This document shows positions 38,871 through 47,590 of a stretch of 64,000 nucleotides of DNA, one piece after another. This DNA is from Streptomyces sp. NBC_01262 (GTDB lineage Bacteria; Actinomycetota; Actinomycetes; Streptomycetales; Streptomycetaceae). Within the stretch, counting starts at the first letter, position 1. Each line of letters starts with the position of its first letter. Under the pieces are notes generated by a model. It did no database searches, was not told where the DNA came from, and was given only the letters and a program-made list of their open reading frames with translations. The translations under genes were made by a program, and so were the position numbers. The DNA lies in NCBI RefSeq assembly GCF_036226365.1, contig NZ_CP108462.1, positions 930,001 through 994,000 of the forward strand, read 5' to 3'.

Positions 38871-40625
38871 TCAGGGGCCGGCGTTGCGGTTGTGCGACCA
38901 GGCCTGCCACAGGGCGGCGTACGCCCCTCCGGCGGCGCGGAGTTCGTCGTGCGTGCCGCTCTCCGCGATCCGGCCGTCCTCCATGACGACGATCCGGTCG
39001 GCGGCGGCCGCCTGGCTGAGGCGGTGCGCGACCACCAGCGCGGTGCGGCCCTCCAGGGCGCGTTCGGCGGCCTGTTCCAGGGCGCGGGCCCCGGAGCTGC
39101 CCGCCTCGGCGGTGGCCTCGTCCAGGACGGCGATCGGCGGATCGGCCAGGACCAGCCGGGCGAGGGCGAGTTGCTGGGCGCGGTCGGGGGTGAGGCGGTG
39201 GCCGCCGTCGCCGACGACCGTGCCGAGGCCCTCGGGCAGTGCCTCGGCCCAGCCGAGCGCGCCGACCCGTTCCAGGGCCTCGCGCAGTTCCTCGTCGGTG
39301 GCGTCGGGGCGGGCCAGGCGCAGGTCTGCGTCGAGCGGCCCGGCGAAGATGTGGACCTCCTGGGTGATCAGGGCCACCCGCCCGCCGACCTCGATGCGGC
39401 CGGACGCCGGGGGGTGGATGCCGGCGATGAGCTTGGCGAGCGTCGTCTTGCCGGCGCCGCTGGCTCCGACGAGTGCGACCCGCTCCTTCGGCCGCAGGAC
39501 CAGATCCACGTCGTGCAGCACCGGGCGGCCGGGTACGTAGGCGTGTCCGACGCCGCTGACGCTGACGGTCGGGTCGGTCCCGGGCTCCTGCTCGGCCGTC
39601 TCCTGCGACGGCTCCGGGGGTTCGTCCACGACGCCGATCAGCCGGGCCAGCCCCGCCGAGGCCGACTGGGCGTCGTCCAGGAGCACCAGCGCGGTGTTGA
39701 CCGGCCCGAACAGGCTGTGGAAGTACAGCGCGGCGGCCGTCGCGGTGCCGATGGACGCCGATCCGTCGCGTACGAGGAGGAAGCCGACCGACAGGACCGC
39801 GGCCAGCCCCAGGTACTCGGCGACGTGCAGCCGGGCGTAGAAGGACAGCACCAGCCGCACGCCGCGCATCGTCAGGGCGACGGCCGCCCGGGAGCGTTCG
39901 GTGACCCGCCCGGTGTGCTCGGCCTCCAGCCGGTGCGCCCGTACGGTGCCCGCTCCGCCGATGGTGTCGAGCAGTTGCTGCTGCTGGGCCCCGGTGGCGA
40001 TGCGCTCCTTGGCGTAGAGCGGGGTGGCGTTGGTGACGTACCAGCGGGCGGTGTGGGCCTGGACGGGCACCGCGATCAGGGCCGCGAGGAGGAACCGCCA
40101 GTCCAGGAGGGCCAGCGCGCCGAGTGTGAGGACGATGGACAGCGCGGAGCGGGCCAGTTCCGGGAGCGCGGTGCGCACCGCCTCCGCGACGCGGGACACA
40201 TCGCGGGTGACGCGGGCGGTGAGGTCGCCGGAGCCGGCCTTCTCCAGCCGGTCGAGCGGCAGGGACAGGGCTCGTTCGACGAAGCGTTCGCGCAGGTCGG
40301 CCAGCACGCTCTCGCCGAGGCGGGAGACCAGTGACATCCCGAAGGCGCTGGTGACGCCCTGGGCGGCGGCGACCACGGCGAGCAGCACCACGGGGGCGGT
40401 GAGGTCGCCGGCCGGGCGGTGTTCGGTGACCAGGTCGATGATGCGGCCCAGCAGGGGCTGGGTGAGCAGGCCGACGACGGTGGCCACGACCATGACGCCG
40501 AACCCGGCGAAGGCCAGTCCCCGCCGCGGGCGCAGCAGTTCGCCGACGGCGGCCCGGGTGCGGGCGGTGGTGGCGGTGGGCAGCAGCTCGCGCGATTCCT
40601 CGGCCGTGCCGGTGGTGCCGCTCAT
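38871..40625 (-). CDS. ABC exporter half-transporter with intact Walker A/B but lost signature
   Basis: This 584-residue protein has an N-terminal six-helix ABC exporter domain and a C-terminal ATPase. Walker A is GASGAGKTT (near residue 390), Walker B is IAVLDEAT and the switch is VVAHRLS, all intact. The ABC signature LSGGQ is replaced by LTPDRAQQ (near 480). The start overlaps the stop of the partner gene (ATGA at 40625-40622). The two halves should form a heterodimer with one working ATP site. Position in the iron-regulated siderophore operon suggests export of the finished peptide. Confidence 0.9.
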   Translation of the reverse strand: MSGTTGTAEESRELLPTATTARTRAAVGELLRPRRGLAFAGFGVMVVATVVGLLTQPLLGRIIDLVTEHRPAGDLTAPVVLLAVVAAAQGVTSAFGMSLVSRLGESVLADLRERFVERALSLPLDRLEKAGSGDLTARVTRDVSRVAEAVRTALPELARSALSIVLTLGALALLDWRFLLAALIAVPVQAHTARWYVTNATPLYAKERIATGAQQQQLLDTIGGAGTVRAHRLEAEHTGRVTERSRAAVALTMRGVRLVLSFYARLHVAEYLGLAAVLSVGFLLVRDGSASIGTATAAALYFHSLFGPVNTALVLLDDAQSASAGLARLIGVVDEPPEPSQETAEQEPGTDPTVSVSGVGHAYVPGRPVLHDVDLVLRPKERVALVGASGAGKTTLAKLIAGIHPPASGRIEVGGRVALITQEVHIFAGPLDADLRLARPDATDEELREALERVGALGWAEALPEGLGTVVGDGGHRLTPDRAQQLALARLVLADPPIAVLDEATAEAGSSGARALEQAAERALEGRTALVVAHRLSQAAAADRIVVMEDGRIAESGTHDELRAAGGAYAALWQAWSHNRNAGP

Positions 40626-42304
40626 GCCAGTACCGCCGTCCGGTAGGCCGCTTCGTCACGGACGAGGTCGCCGTGCGGGCCGTCGGCGGTGACCCGGCCG
40701 CCGTCCAGGAGCACGACGCGGTCGGTGACGGCCAGCAGTGTGGGGCTGTTGGTGACCAGGACCGTGGTGCGGCCGTGCCGGAAGGCCCGGATACCGGCGG
40801 CTATTCGGGCCTCGGTGACGGTGTCGACGGCGGTGGTGGGGTCGTGCACCACGAGCACCGGCCGCCCGGCGTGCAGGGCGCGGGCGAGGACGACCCGCTG
40901 GCGCTGGCCGCCGGACAGGAAGCGGCCGGACTCGCCGATGCCGGTGTCGGCGCCGAGCGGGAGGGCGCGGGCGACCTCGTCGGCGCCGGCGGCGGCCATG
41001 GCGGGGCGGGCGTCGTCGCCGGGGCCGACGTTGTCGGCGAGGGTGCCCTCGAACAGGGCCGCGTCGTGGGCGGTGACCAGCAGGGAGCCGCGCAGTTCGG
41101 CCAGGTCGAGATCCGGCAGCGGCACCCCGTCGAGTTCCACGGTGCCCTCGTCGGGGTCGTCGGTGCGGCCGAGGCAGCGCAGCAGGTCCTCGGCGGCGGC
41201 CGGGTCGGTGGTGGCCACGCCGAGGAACTGGGCGGGCTCGACGGTGAGGTCGAGGCCGCTCAGCGCGCCCAGGCTGACCCCGCTCAGCCGCAAGGAGCCG
41301 CGTACCGGGCCCGGCAGTGGCGTGTCGCCCGCCGTCACGTCCGGTTCGGCGGCGAGCACTTCGGCGATCCGGGCCGCCGATGCCCGCCCCTGGGCGAACT
41401 CGGAGTTGACCCAGGCGAACACCTCCAGCGGCCCGAGGAGGAACAGCGCCAGCCCGACGGCCGACACGAGCTGACCCAGCGTGATGTCGCCCCCGGCGGC
41501 GAGCCGTCCGCCGACGAGCGCGACCAGCGCGATGAAGCCGCCGGTCAGGCCGAGCACGACGCCGCCCTGCCAGGCCTCGGCCCGCGCGGCGCGCAGCGTC
41601 GCGGTCAGGGAGTCACGGCTGGTGCGCCGGTAGCGCTCGACCGCCGCCGCCTGCGCGCCGATTCCCTTCAGCACGCGCAGCCCGGCCACCAGGTCGGCGG
41701 CGACCCCGGAGGCGTACGCCGCCTGCTCCTGCTCGGCCTCGCTGCGCCGCTCCAGCGGCTTGCTCAGCAGGTGCCCGAGCCACAGCAGCACGGGGGTGCC
41801 GAGCAGCACCACCAGACCCAGCGGCACGGAGATCCACAGCAGCGCCACCGCGCTGACCAGCAGCCCGGTGAGCGCCGCGACGCCGGTCATCACCGCCATG
41901 TTGACCGCTCCGACGCGCTTGGCGTCGTCGGTGGCGATATTGGCCAGCGCGCCCGGCAGCCGTCCCCGCTCGACCCCGCCCCGCGGGTCCAGCACGCGCT
42001 GTACGAGCTCCACCCGCAGCAGGTGCGCGGCCTGTTCGGCGGCGCGTTCGCCGGCCCGGGCGCCGAAGCGGAAGCTGTACGACAGGCACACGTAGACCAC
42101 CGCGAGCACCCCGAGCCAGCGCACCAGCGCGCCCGTGTCGCCCTTGGCGACCGCCTGGTCGATCACGACGCCGATCACCACCGGGACCAGTGCTTCCCCG
42201 AGCTGGTGCCCCGCTCCCAGCAACGCCCCGACGGTGACGTCCCGTCGCTGTCCCGCGACCGCCCGCGTCAGGACGTCACGTCCCCGCGGCCCGTGTGTTC
42301 GCAC
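40622..42304 (-). CDS. ABC exporter half-transporter with degenerate Walker A but intact signature
   Basis: This 560-residue half-exporter has a six-helix membrane domain and an ATPase domain. In place of Walker A it has LGVATTDPAAAEDLL (near residue 368) with no GKS/T. The Walker B Glu is replaced (VLVVHDPTT) and the switch His is replaced (LVTNSPT). The signature LSGGQRQR (near 463) is perfect. This is complementary to the defects in the partner gene 38871-40625. It is the first gene of the operon, starting at GTG 42304 downstream of an iron box (42337-42355). Confidence 0.9.
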   Translation of the reverse strand: MRTHGPRGRDVLTRAVAGQRRDVTVGALLGAGHQLGEALVPVVIGVVIDQAVAKGDTGALVRWLGVLAVVYVCLSYSFRFGARAGERAAEQAAHLLRVELVQRVLDPRGGVERGRLPGALANIATDDAKRVGAVNMAVMTGVAALTGLLVSAVALLWISVPLGLVVLLGTPVLLWLGHLLSKPLERRSEAEQEQAAYASGVAADLVAGLRVLKGIGAQAAAVERYRRTSRDSLTATLRAARAEAWQGGVVLGLTGGFIALVALVGGRLAAGGDITLGQLVSAVGLALFLLGPLEVFAWVNSEFAQGRASAARIAEVLAAEPDVTAGDTPLPGPVRGSLRLSGVSLGALSGLDLTVEPAQFLGVATTDPAAAEDLLRCLGRTDDPDEGTVELDGVPLPDLDLAELRGSLLVTAHDAALFEGTLADNVGPGDDARPAMAAAGADEVARALPLGADTGIGESGRFLSGGQRQRVVLARALHAGRPVLVVHDPTTAVDTVTEARIAAGIRAFRHGRTTVLVTNSPTLLAVTDRVVLLDGGRVTADGPHGDLVRDEAAYRTAVLA

Positions 42305-42336
42305 CCGCCCACCCTCCGGAATCAGCCACCGGCAAT

Positions 42337-42355
42337 TTAGGTAAGGCTAGTCTAA
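42337..42355. promoter_or_regulatory. Iron box for the exporter/binding-protein operon
   Basis: TTAGGTAAGGCTAGTCTAA matches the DmdR/IdeR consensus at about 15 of 19 positions. It lies 33 bases upstream of the exporter start on the minus strand and marks the right boundary of the siderophore locus. Confidence 0.78.
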
Positions 42356-42439
42356 CTAAGCGCCCCTCAGTCAAGGGGCGTCCACCGCACGGCCGGTCGC
42401 CGCGCGGAGCAGATGGTGCGGGGGTGGTGCGGTGCTGGA

Positions 42440-44071
42440 TCAGGCCGCCGGCTTGAAGGAACTGAAGAAGACCCGGAGGGCCTGCTGGTTCTCCTCGGAG
42501 TACCAGACCGCCTCGGGGACGCTCCAGCGGATCGCGTAGCCGTGCTTGGAGTCGACGACGAAGCCGCGGTCGATGGTGCGGTAGCGCACGCCGCCGATAG
42601 TGGAGGTCCACTCCCAGTCGGCGGTCTTCCAGCCCCGGTAGTCGACGGACTCGATGTCGATGAGGTGGTAGTTGTCGATGCTGCCGCTGACCTGCTGCTC
42701 CAGCTTCTGCCAGGCGGCAACCGGGTCGTCGCCCGGCGTGTGGGTCCAGTCCACGAGCAGGGTACGGGGGTCGCCGCCGGTACCGAAGAGGGAGCCGGTG
42801 CCGTGGCCGTTGTCGCCCAGGCGGCCGAAGGTGTCGGGGAGGGCGATGCTGAAGCCCTCGGGATCGACGCGCTGGGAGTAGTCCTTGGGGACCACCTCGG
42901 TGGCCTCGCCTGCGGAGGACGCGGAAGCGCCCGAGGAGGGCGAGGAGGAGGCGGGGGACGAGGGCGTACCGGAGCCGGCGGACGTGGACGGATCGGGCGC
43001 GGCGGCCGAGGTCGCCGCGGGTGAGCGGCCGTCGAGGGTGACAACGGTGGCCACCGTGGCGGTCGAGGCCACCAGCAGGACGCCCGCCACGACGCCCAGG
43101 GTGGTGGGCGTCCAGGAGACGGATCTGCCACGGATCGTCGTACGCCATACGGCCGGCCGGTGCCGCCCGCCCGGACGCGGGTCCTCGGCGCGGCGGGCGA
43201 GGCTGGTACCCCGGGCGCCCGGGGTGAGCAGGTCGGCCGGTTCCTCGCCGTTGTCCGCCTCGCCGATGATGCGGTTGAGGACTCTGCGCACGACCGGGTC
43301 GTCGGTGCGCTCCAGCGGGTCCTTGCGGAGCAGCCCTTTGATCGCCAGGGCCAGCGGCCCGGCGTGCCGGGGCGGCACGACGGGCTCGTTGAGGACGGCG
43401 GCGAGCGTGGCGGCCGGGGTCTCGCGGTCGCGGTACGGGGGGCGCCCCTCGACCATGGCGTACAGCACCGCGCCCAGCGACCACAGGTCGGAGGAGGGAC
43501 CGGGCAGTTCGCCGCGGGCCCGTTCCGGGGAGGCGTACGAGGGGGCGGGGGTCTGGGCGGCGGTGACGCCGAAGCCGCCCAGCACCACTTGGCCGTCGGG
43601 GCGGACGAGGACGTACGAGGGCCGGACGTCACCGTGGGTGATGCCCTCGCGGTGGGCGGCGGTGAGGACGGCGAGCAGTTCCAGGCCGATGCGGGCGGCG
43701 TGGACGGCGTCCAGGGTGCCCTCGGCGATGAGGATCTCGTCGAGCGGGCGGGCGTCGACGATCTCGGTGACCGTCCAGAGCTTGCCCTCCTCCTCGACGA
43801 TGTCGAGGGCGGTCAGGACCCGGCCGGGGCAGACCAGGGCCATCACCTCGGCCTCGCGGAGCATCCGGGCCACCAGCCGGCGCCGGGCGACGGGCTCCGA
43901 GTGCTGCTTGTCGCCGCGCAGTTCGGTGACCGCCACCTGCCGGGAAAGCTCCTGGTCCTCGGCCTGCCAGGCGACCTGGGTGCCCTCCTGGCGGATGACG
44001 TCCGTCAGGCGGTAACGGCCGGCGATCAACTGCCGCGTGGAGTCCTGCGTGTTGGAATCTGTCATCGTCAT
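42440..44071 (-). CDS. Membrane-anchored protein-kinase-like protein (probable pseudokinase)
   Basis: The 543-residue protein has a Hanks-type kinase fold at residues 18-270, a transmembrane helix near 325-347, a Ser/Pro/Ala-rich linker and an extracellular C-terminal domain of about 150 residues. Key kinase residues are altered: the VAVK lysine is Thr49, the Asp of DFG is Gly166 (GGFG) and the Asn after the catalytic loop is Tyr153 (HGDVRPSY); the loop Asp148 remains. ATP-dependent phosphotransfer is therefore doubtful. An in-frame GTG at 44077 is an alternative start. It lies just outside the iron locus; the sensed signal is unknown. Confidence 0.82.
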   Translation of the reverse strand: MTMTDSNTQDSTRQLIAGRYRLTDVIRQEGTQVAWQAEDQELSRQVAVTELRGDKQHSEPVARRRLVARMLREAEVMALVCPGRVLTALDIVEEEGKLWTVTEIVDARPLDEILIAEGTLDAVHAARIGLELLAVLTAAHREGITHGDVRPSYVLVRPDGQVVLGGFGVTAAQTPAPSYASPERARGELPGPSSDLWSLGAVLYAMVEGRPPYRDRETPAATLAAVLNEPVVPPRHAGPLALAIKGLLRKDPLERTDDPVVRRVLNRIIGEADNGEEPADLLTPGARGTSLARRAEDPRPGGRHRPAVWRTTIRGRSVSWTPTTLGVVAGVLLVASTATVATVVTLDGRSPAATSAAAPDPSTSAGSGTPSSPASSSPSSGASASSAGEATEVVPKDYSQRVDPEGFSIALPDTFGRLGDNGHGTGSLFGTGGDPRTLLVDWTHTPGDDPVAAWQKLEQQVSGSIDNYHLIDIESVDYRGWKTADWEWTSTIGGVRYRTIDRGFVVDSKHGYAIRWSVPEAVWYSEENQQALRVFFSSFKPAA

Positions 44072-44300
44072 GGCCACCCCTGCTGCGTACCCGGCACTCC
44101 GCTGTTGATCTGTACGGCCCCGTCGCCTGGTCTACTCAACTCCCTTAACAATTTGGGTTGGCGCAGCCGCCGAGCCGCCAAACCCGGATCCCCGGAAAAA
44201 CTTTTGTGTTCCCAGTGAACCGGTGCGCGCCCTCGCCCGTAGTTAGGGCCAAGTGCCGGTCGAGCACGCCGGTGCGGACACGAAACGTGAGGAACCGATA

Positions 44301-45296
44301 ATGGGAAAGTGGCGAACTGTCCTACTCGCCGGAGTGGCCGCGACCATGCTCCTGGCCACAGCCTGCGGGGCCAGCACCCAGCCGACCACCACCGTGGTGC
44401 AGCCGGCCGCGGGGTCTGTGGCGGCCAGCCCCTCCAGTTCTGGTGCGACCACCGCTCTGAAGACCGCGGGAGTGCTGGCGGTGGATTCGAGCTCCGAACT
44501 GGGCCCGCTGGTCACCGACAGCGCGGGTAACACCCTTTACCGCTTCGACGCCGACACCCCGAGTCCGTCGAAGTCCAACTGTGACGGTGACTGCGCCACC
44601 CTGTGGCCGCCGGTCTCCGCCGATGACGCCTCGGCGTCCGACAGCCTCAACCCCGACCTGCTGGGCTGGGTCGCCCGTACCGACGGCTCCAAGCAGCTGA
44701 CCCTCAGCGGCTGGCCGCTGTACTACTACGCCAAGGACACCGCGGCCGGTCAGACCAACGGCCAGGGCGTGGGCGGCAAGTGGTTCGCCGCCGCCGCCGA
44801 CGGCAAGAAGGCCGGCGTGGCGCGCAAGTCGGTGAACGTGCTGGACAGCCCGGAACTGGGCCCGATCCTGCAGGACAAGAACGGCAAGACGCTCTACCTG
44901 TTCACCAAGGACACGCCGTGGCCGATGAAGACCGCGTGCGACGCGACCTGCCTGCAGAAGTGGACCCCCAGCGGTCTGGTCACGGCCAAGGACATCGAGG
45001 CCCTGGGCCTGGACCCGAAGACCATCTTCACCTTCACCACGCCGAACGGCACCAAGCAGGAGGCGTACAACTGCTGGCCCTCGTACACCTTCAAGGGTGA
45101 CAAGGAAGCCGGTCAGACCAACGGCCAGGGTGTCGGTGGCGTCTGGTTCGCCATCAAGAAGGACATCGTGGTCGACCGCGGGAAGACCATCCCGGCCGCC
45201 AAGGCCAAGGCCGGTTCGTCCTCCGACACCTCGTCCGACACCTCGTCGGCCGACCCGAGCTCTTCCGCCACGGACGCCGCGGCCAACGGCTACTGA
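44301..45296 (+). CDS. Secreted lipoprotein with two COG4315-type repeats
   Basis: The 331-residue protein has a lipoprotein signal (VAATMLLATAC) and two tandem copies of the PF03640-like repeat. Copy one contains LGPLVTDSAGNTLYRF and QTNGQGVGGKWFA; copy two contains LGPILQDKNGKTLYLF and QTNGQGVGGVWFA. Each copy has a conserved CDGDC or CDATC cysteine pair and paired Trp/Tyr residues. A Ser/Thr-rich tail follows. The repeat's function is not established; relatives are surface lipoproteins sometimes linked to redox or metal stress. GAGGAA seven bases before ATG 44301 decides the start. A strong hairpin follows the gene. Confidence 0.82.
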   Translation: MGKWRTVLLAGVAATMLLATACGASTQPTTTVVQPAAGSVAASPSSSGATTALKTAGVLAVDSSSELGPLVTDSAGNTLYRFDADTPSPSKSNCDGDCATLWPPVSADDASASDSLNPDLLGWVARTDGSKQLTLSGWPLYYYAKDTAAGQTNGQGVGGKWFAAAADGKKAGVARKSVNVLDSPELGPILQDKNGKTLYLFTKDTPWPMKTACDATCLQKWTPSGLVTAKDIEALGLDPKTIFTFTTPNGTKQEAYNCWPSYTFKGDKEAGQTNGQGVGGVWFAIKKDIVVDRGKTIPAAKAKAGSSSDTSSDTSSADPSSSATDAAANGY

Positions 45297-45323
45297 GCCG
45301 ACCGAGCCCTTCGGCTCCCCACG

Positions 45324-45360
45324 CGCCTCCGCCGCCGGTACATCACCGGCGGCGGAGGCG
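45324..45360. terminator. Hairpin terminator after the repeat lipoprotein
   Basis: CGCCTCCGCCGCCGGT (45324-45339) pairs perfectly with 45345-45360 around a 5-base loop. The sequence then reads TTTGCC, so this is a good intrinsic terminator candidate. Confidence 0.8.
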
Positions 45361-45452
45361 TTTGCCGTGGCGGCGGGCCCGGAATCATTCACCGCCCGGT
45401 CTGGTTCTCGCAGACACGGGACCACGACGGAGTGACTTCGAGAGGTGTCGAC

Positions 45453-46370
45453 ATGTTCGCATTGGCGTTCGACGAGTACGGTGACCCGTCCGTTCTGCAC
45501 ATGACCGAGCTCCCCGAGCCGCATGCCGGACCCGGCGAGGTGCGGATCGCGGTGCGCGCGGCCGGGGTCAATCCGGTCGACTGGAAGGTCCGGGCCGGCT
45601 ACATGCAGGAGGTCATGCCGGTCGTCTTCCCGGCGATTCCCGGGATGGACGCGGCCGGGGTCGTCGACGAGGTCGGGGAAGGCGTCGAGGGCATCGGCGT
45701 CGGGGACGAGGTGTTCGGCTCCGGCAGCGGCGTAGCGGCCGAGTACGCGGTGCTGGCCCACTTCGCGGCCAAGCCCGCCTCGATGAGCTGGGCGCAGGCC
45801 GCCGCCCTGCCCGCGCCCGCGGAGACCGCCCAGCGGACACTGGGGCTGCTCGGGCCGCCGGCCGCCGGGCAGACGCTGCTGATCGAGGGCGCGGCGGGAG
45901 GCGTGGGCAGCACGGCGGCGCAGTTCGCCCTCGCGGACGGCGTGACCGTGATCGGCACCGCGAGCCCCGGCAACCACGACCGTCTGCGCTCCCTGGGCGT
46001 CATCCCCACCACGTACGGCCCCGGGCTGGTGGAGCGCGTGGCGGAGCTGGCCCCCGGCGGGGTGGACTACGTCCTGGACACCGCCGGTAAGGGCTCCATG
46101 CCGGACCTGATCGCGATCGCCGGGGACCCGACGAAGGTGATCACCATCGCCGACTTCTCCGCCGCGCAGTCCGGGGTGCGGGTGACCGGCGCCGGGATGG
46201 ACCCGCAGCGTTTCGATGCTTTGCCCAAGGCCGCCCGGCTCTTCGAGGACGGCGAACTGGCCATCGCCATCGATTCGCAGTTCCCGCTCGCCGAGACCGC
46301 CAAGGCGCACGAGCGCAGCGAGGGCGGGCACGTCACCGGTAAGATCGTGCTGACGGTCGCTCAGGACTGA
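45453..46370 (+). CDS. NADP-dependent zinc-free alcohol dehydrogenase/quinone oxidoreductase
   Basis: The 305-residue protein is of the medium-chain reductase family, QOR-like. It has the GroES-like start (FALAFDEYGDPSVLHMTELP), VNPVDWKVRAGYM and the nucleotide-binding motif GAAGGVGSTAAQFA. No structural zinc cysteines are seen. Such enzymes reduce quinones or enones with NADPH. ATG 45453 is preferred over an upstream in-frame start because GAGAGG precedes it. It stands alone; the substrate cannot be predicted. Confidence 0.85.
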   Translation: MFALAFDEYGDPSVLHMTELPEPHAGPGEVRIAVRAAGVNPVDWKVRAGYMQEVMPVVFPAIPGMDAAGVVDEVGEGVEGIGVGDEVFGSGSGVAAEYAVLAHFAAKPASMSWAQAAALPAPAETAQRTLGLLGPPAAGQTLLIEGAAGGVGSTAAQFALADGVTVIGTASPGNHDRLRSLGVIPTTYGPGLVERVAELAPGGVDYVLDTAGKGSMPDLIAIAGDPTKVITIADFSAAQSGVRVTGAGMDPQRFDALPKAARLFEDGELAIAIDSQFPLAETAKAHERSEGGHVTGKIVLTVAQD

Positions 46371-46403
46371 GCCGGCCCTCATGTCCGGTCCCGGGAGGAC
46401 GCG

Positions 46404-46820
46404 ATGAAGCGGCGCGGCGCGAAGGCCTGTGCGGGCCGGGGTGCCTGGTGGCACCTCGCCGTACTGGCGCTGCTCGCGCTCGGGATACTCGGGATGCACA
46501 CGCTGGGCCACGCCTCAGGACATGGCATGGACGGCATGGACGGCATGGACGACATGCGGCGGGGCGTGGCCGTGTCGGCGGTCCACGTCGCGGACGGCCA
46601 GGCCACGCACACTCCGGCTCCGGGGCACGGTTTCGACCCGACGGCCATGTGCGTGGCCGTCCTCGGGTCGCTGCTGCTGGCGGTCGCCCTGCGCGTACTG
46701 CTCGGCAGCCGCCGCCTGGCCGCGACACCCTGGCTGGCCGCCGCCGCGCTGGTCATCCCCCGGCCGGAGCCGCCGCCACACGCTCCAGACCTCGTACGTC
46801 TTTCGGTGCTGCGCATATAG
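46404..46820 (+). CDS. DUF6153-like small membrane protein
   Basis: The 138-residue protein has two hydrophobic segments (WHLAVLALLALGILGM and VAVLGSLLLAVALRVLLG). Between them is a His/Met-rich loop with GHASGHGMDGMDGMDDM. This fits the DUF6153 family of actinobacteria, usually found next to DUF305 genes. The His/Met loop suggests metal (copper) contact, which is inference. It lies 93 bases upstream of the DUF305 gene, probably in one operon. Confidence 0.72.
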   Translation: MKRRGAKACAGRGAWWHLAVLALLALGILGMHTLGHASGHGMDGMDGMDDMRRGVAVSAVHVADGQATHTPAPGHGFDPTAMCVAVLGSLLLAVALRVLLGSRRLAATPWLAAAALVIPRPEPPPHAPDLVRLSVLRI

Positions 46821-46912
46821 GACGGCCGCCGCACCCAGGGCCCTGCCCTGCCCTGCCCTGGTGCGCCTCCGTACCCATCGCAGACCGACAGACACGAGGA
46901 AACGGCATACCC

Positions 46913-47509
46913 ATGAGCACCTTTCGCATCGCCCTCGCGGGCACCGTCGTCGCGGGGGCGCTGCTGCTCACCGCGTGTGGCAGCAGCGACAGCACCGACA
47001 CCGCCGGCGGTGGCAGCACCGGCAGCGGTTCGCCGAGCGCTTCGAGCGTCGCGGCGTCGTTCAATGACGCGGACGTGATGTTCGCCCAGATGATGATCAC
47101 CCACCACGAGCAGGCCGTCGAGATGGCCGGGCTCGCCGCGACCCGGGCCTCGGACGCCGAGGTCAGGAGCCTGGCGGAGCAGATCAAGGCCGCGCAGGAG
47201 CCCGAGATCACGAGGATGCGCGGCTGGCTGAAGTCCTGGAAGGCACCGGAGTCCGCGGGGATGCCCATGGGCCATGGCGCCGGGATGATGTCCGACGCGG
47301 ACATGGCCGGACTGAAGGCCGCAAAGGGCACGGCGTTCGACAGGAAGTTCGCCGAGATGATGATCGGCCATCACAGGGGCGCGATCGATATGGCCGAGGA
47401 CGTGCGCAAAAACGGCAGGAACGAGGCCGTTAGGCAGCTCACCGGAAAGGTGATCACGACGCAGTCCGCCGAGGTCGAGCAGCTCCAGAAGATCATCGAC
47501 CGGATCTGA
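46913..47509 (+). CDS. DUF305 (CopM-like) lipoprotein
   Basis: The 198-residue protein has a lipoprotein signal (VAGALLLTAC), a Gly/Ser linker and a DUF305 four-helix domain. It shows the paired motifs MMITHHEQAVEMA and MMIGHHRGAIDMA, plus MPMGHGAGMM. Family members such as CopM bind copper outside the membrane, and the repeated His/Met positions seen here fit that. Neighbours (DUF6153, DUF4396 remnant, CsoR-like box) suggest a copper-handling cassette. Confidence 0.86.
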   Translation: MSTFRIALAGTVVAGALLLTACGSSDSTDTAGGGSTGSGSPSASSVAASFNDADVMFAQMMITHHEQAVEMAGLAATRASDAEVRSLAEQIKAAQEPEITRMRGWLKSWKAPESAGMPMGHGAGMMSDADMAGLKAAKGTAFDRKFAEMMIGHHRGAIDMAEDVRKNGRNEAVRQLTGKVITTQSAEVEQLQKIIDRI

Positions 47510-47561
47510 GGCCGGCGCGGTGCGGGCCGGGGCCGCCCGGCCCGCACCGCCCGTTGATGGA

Positions 47562-47576
47562 TACCCCCATGGGGTA
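47562..47576. promoter_or_regulatory. CsoR-like copper operator
   Basis: TACCCCCATGGGGTA fits the TACCC-N5-GGGTA pattern described for CsoR operators and is nearly palindromic. It lies 15 bases upstream of the GTG of the DUF4396 remnant, overlapping where its promoter should be. The match is by eye. Confidence 0.6.
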
Positions 47577-47590
47577 TACCGTCGTTCGAC

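Noticed and set aside
37879..40659. A 926-codon minus-strand frame over the binding protein and exporter genes
   Set aside because: Out-of-frame shadow of two well-supported proteins; composition is Arg/Pro/His noise.
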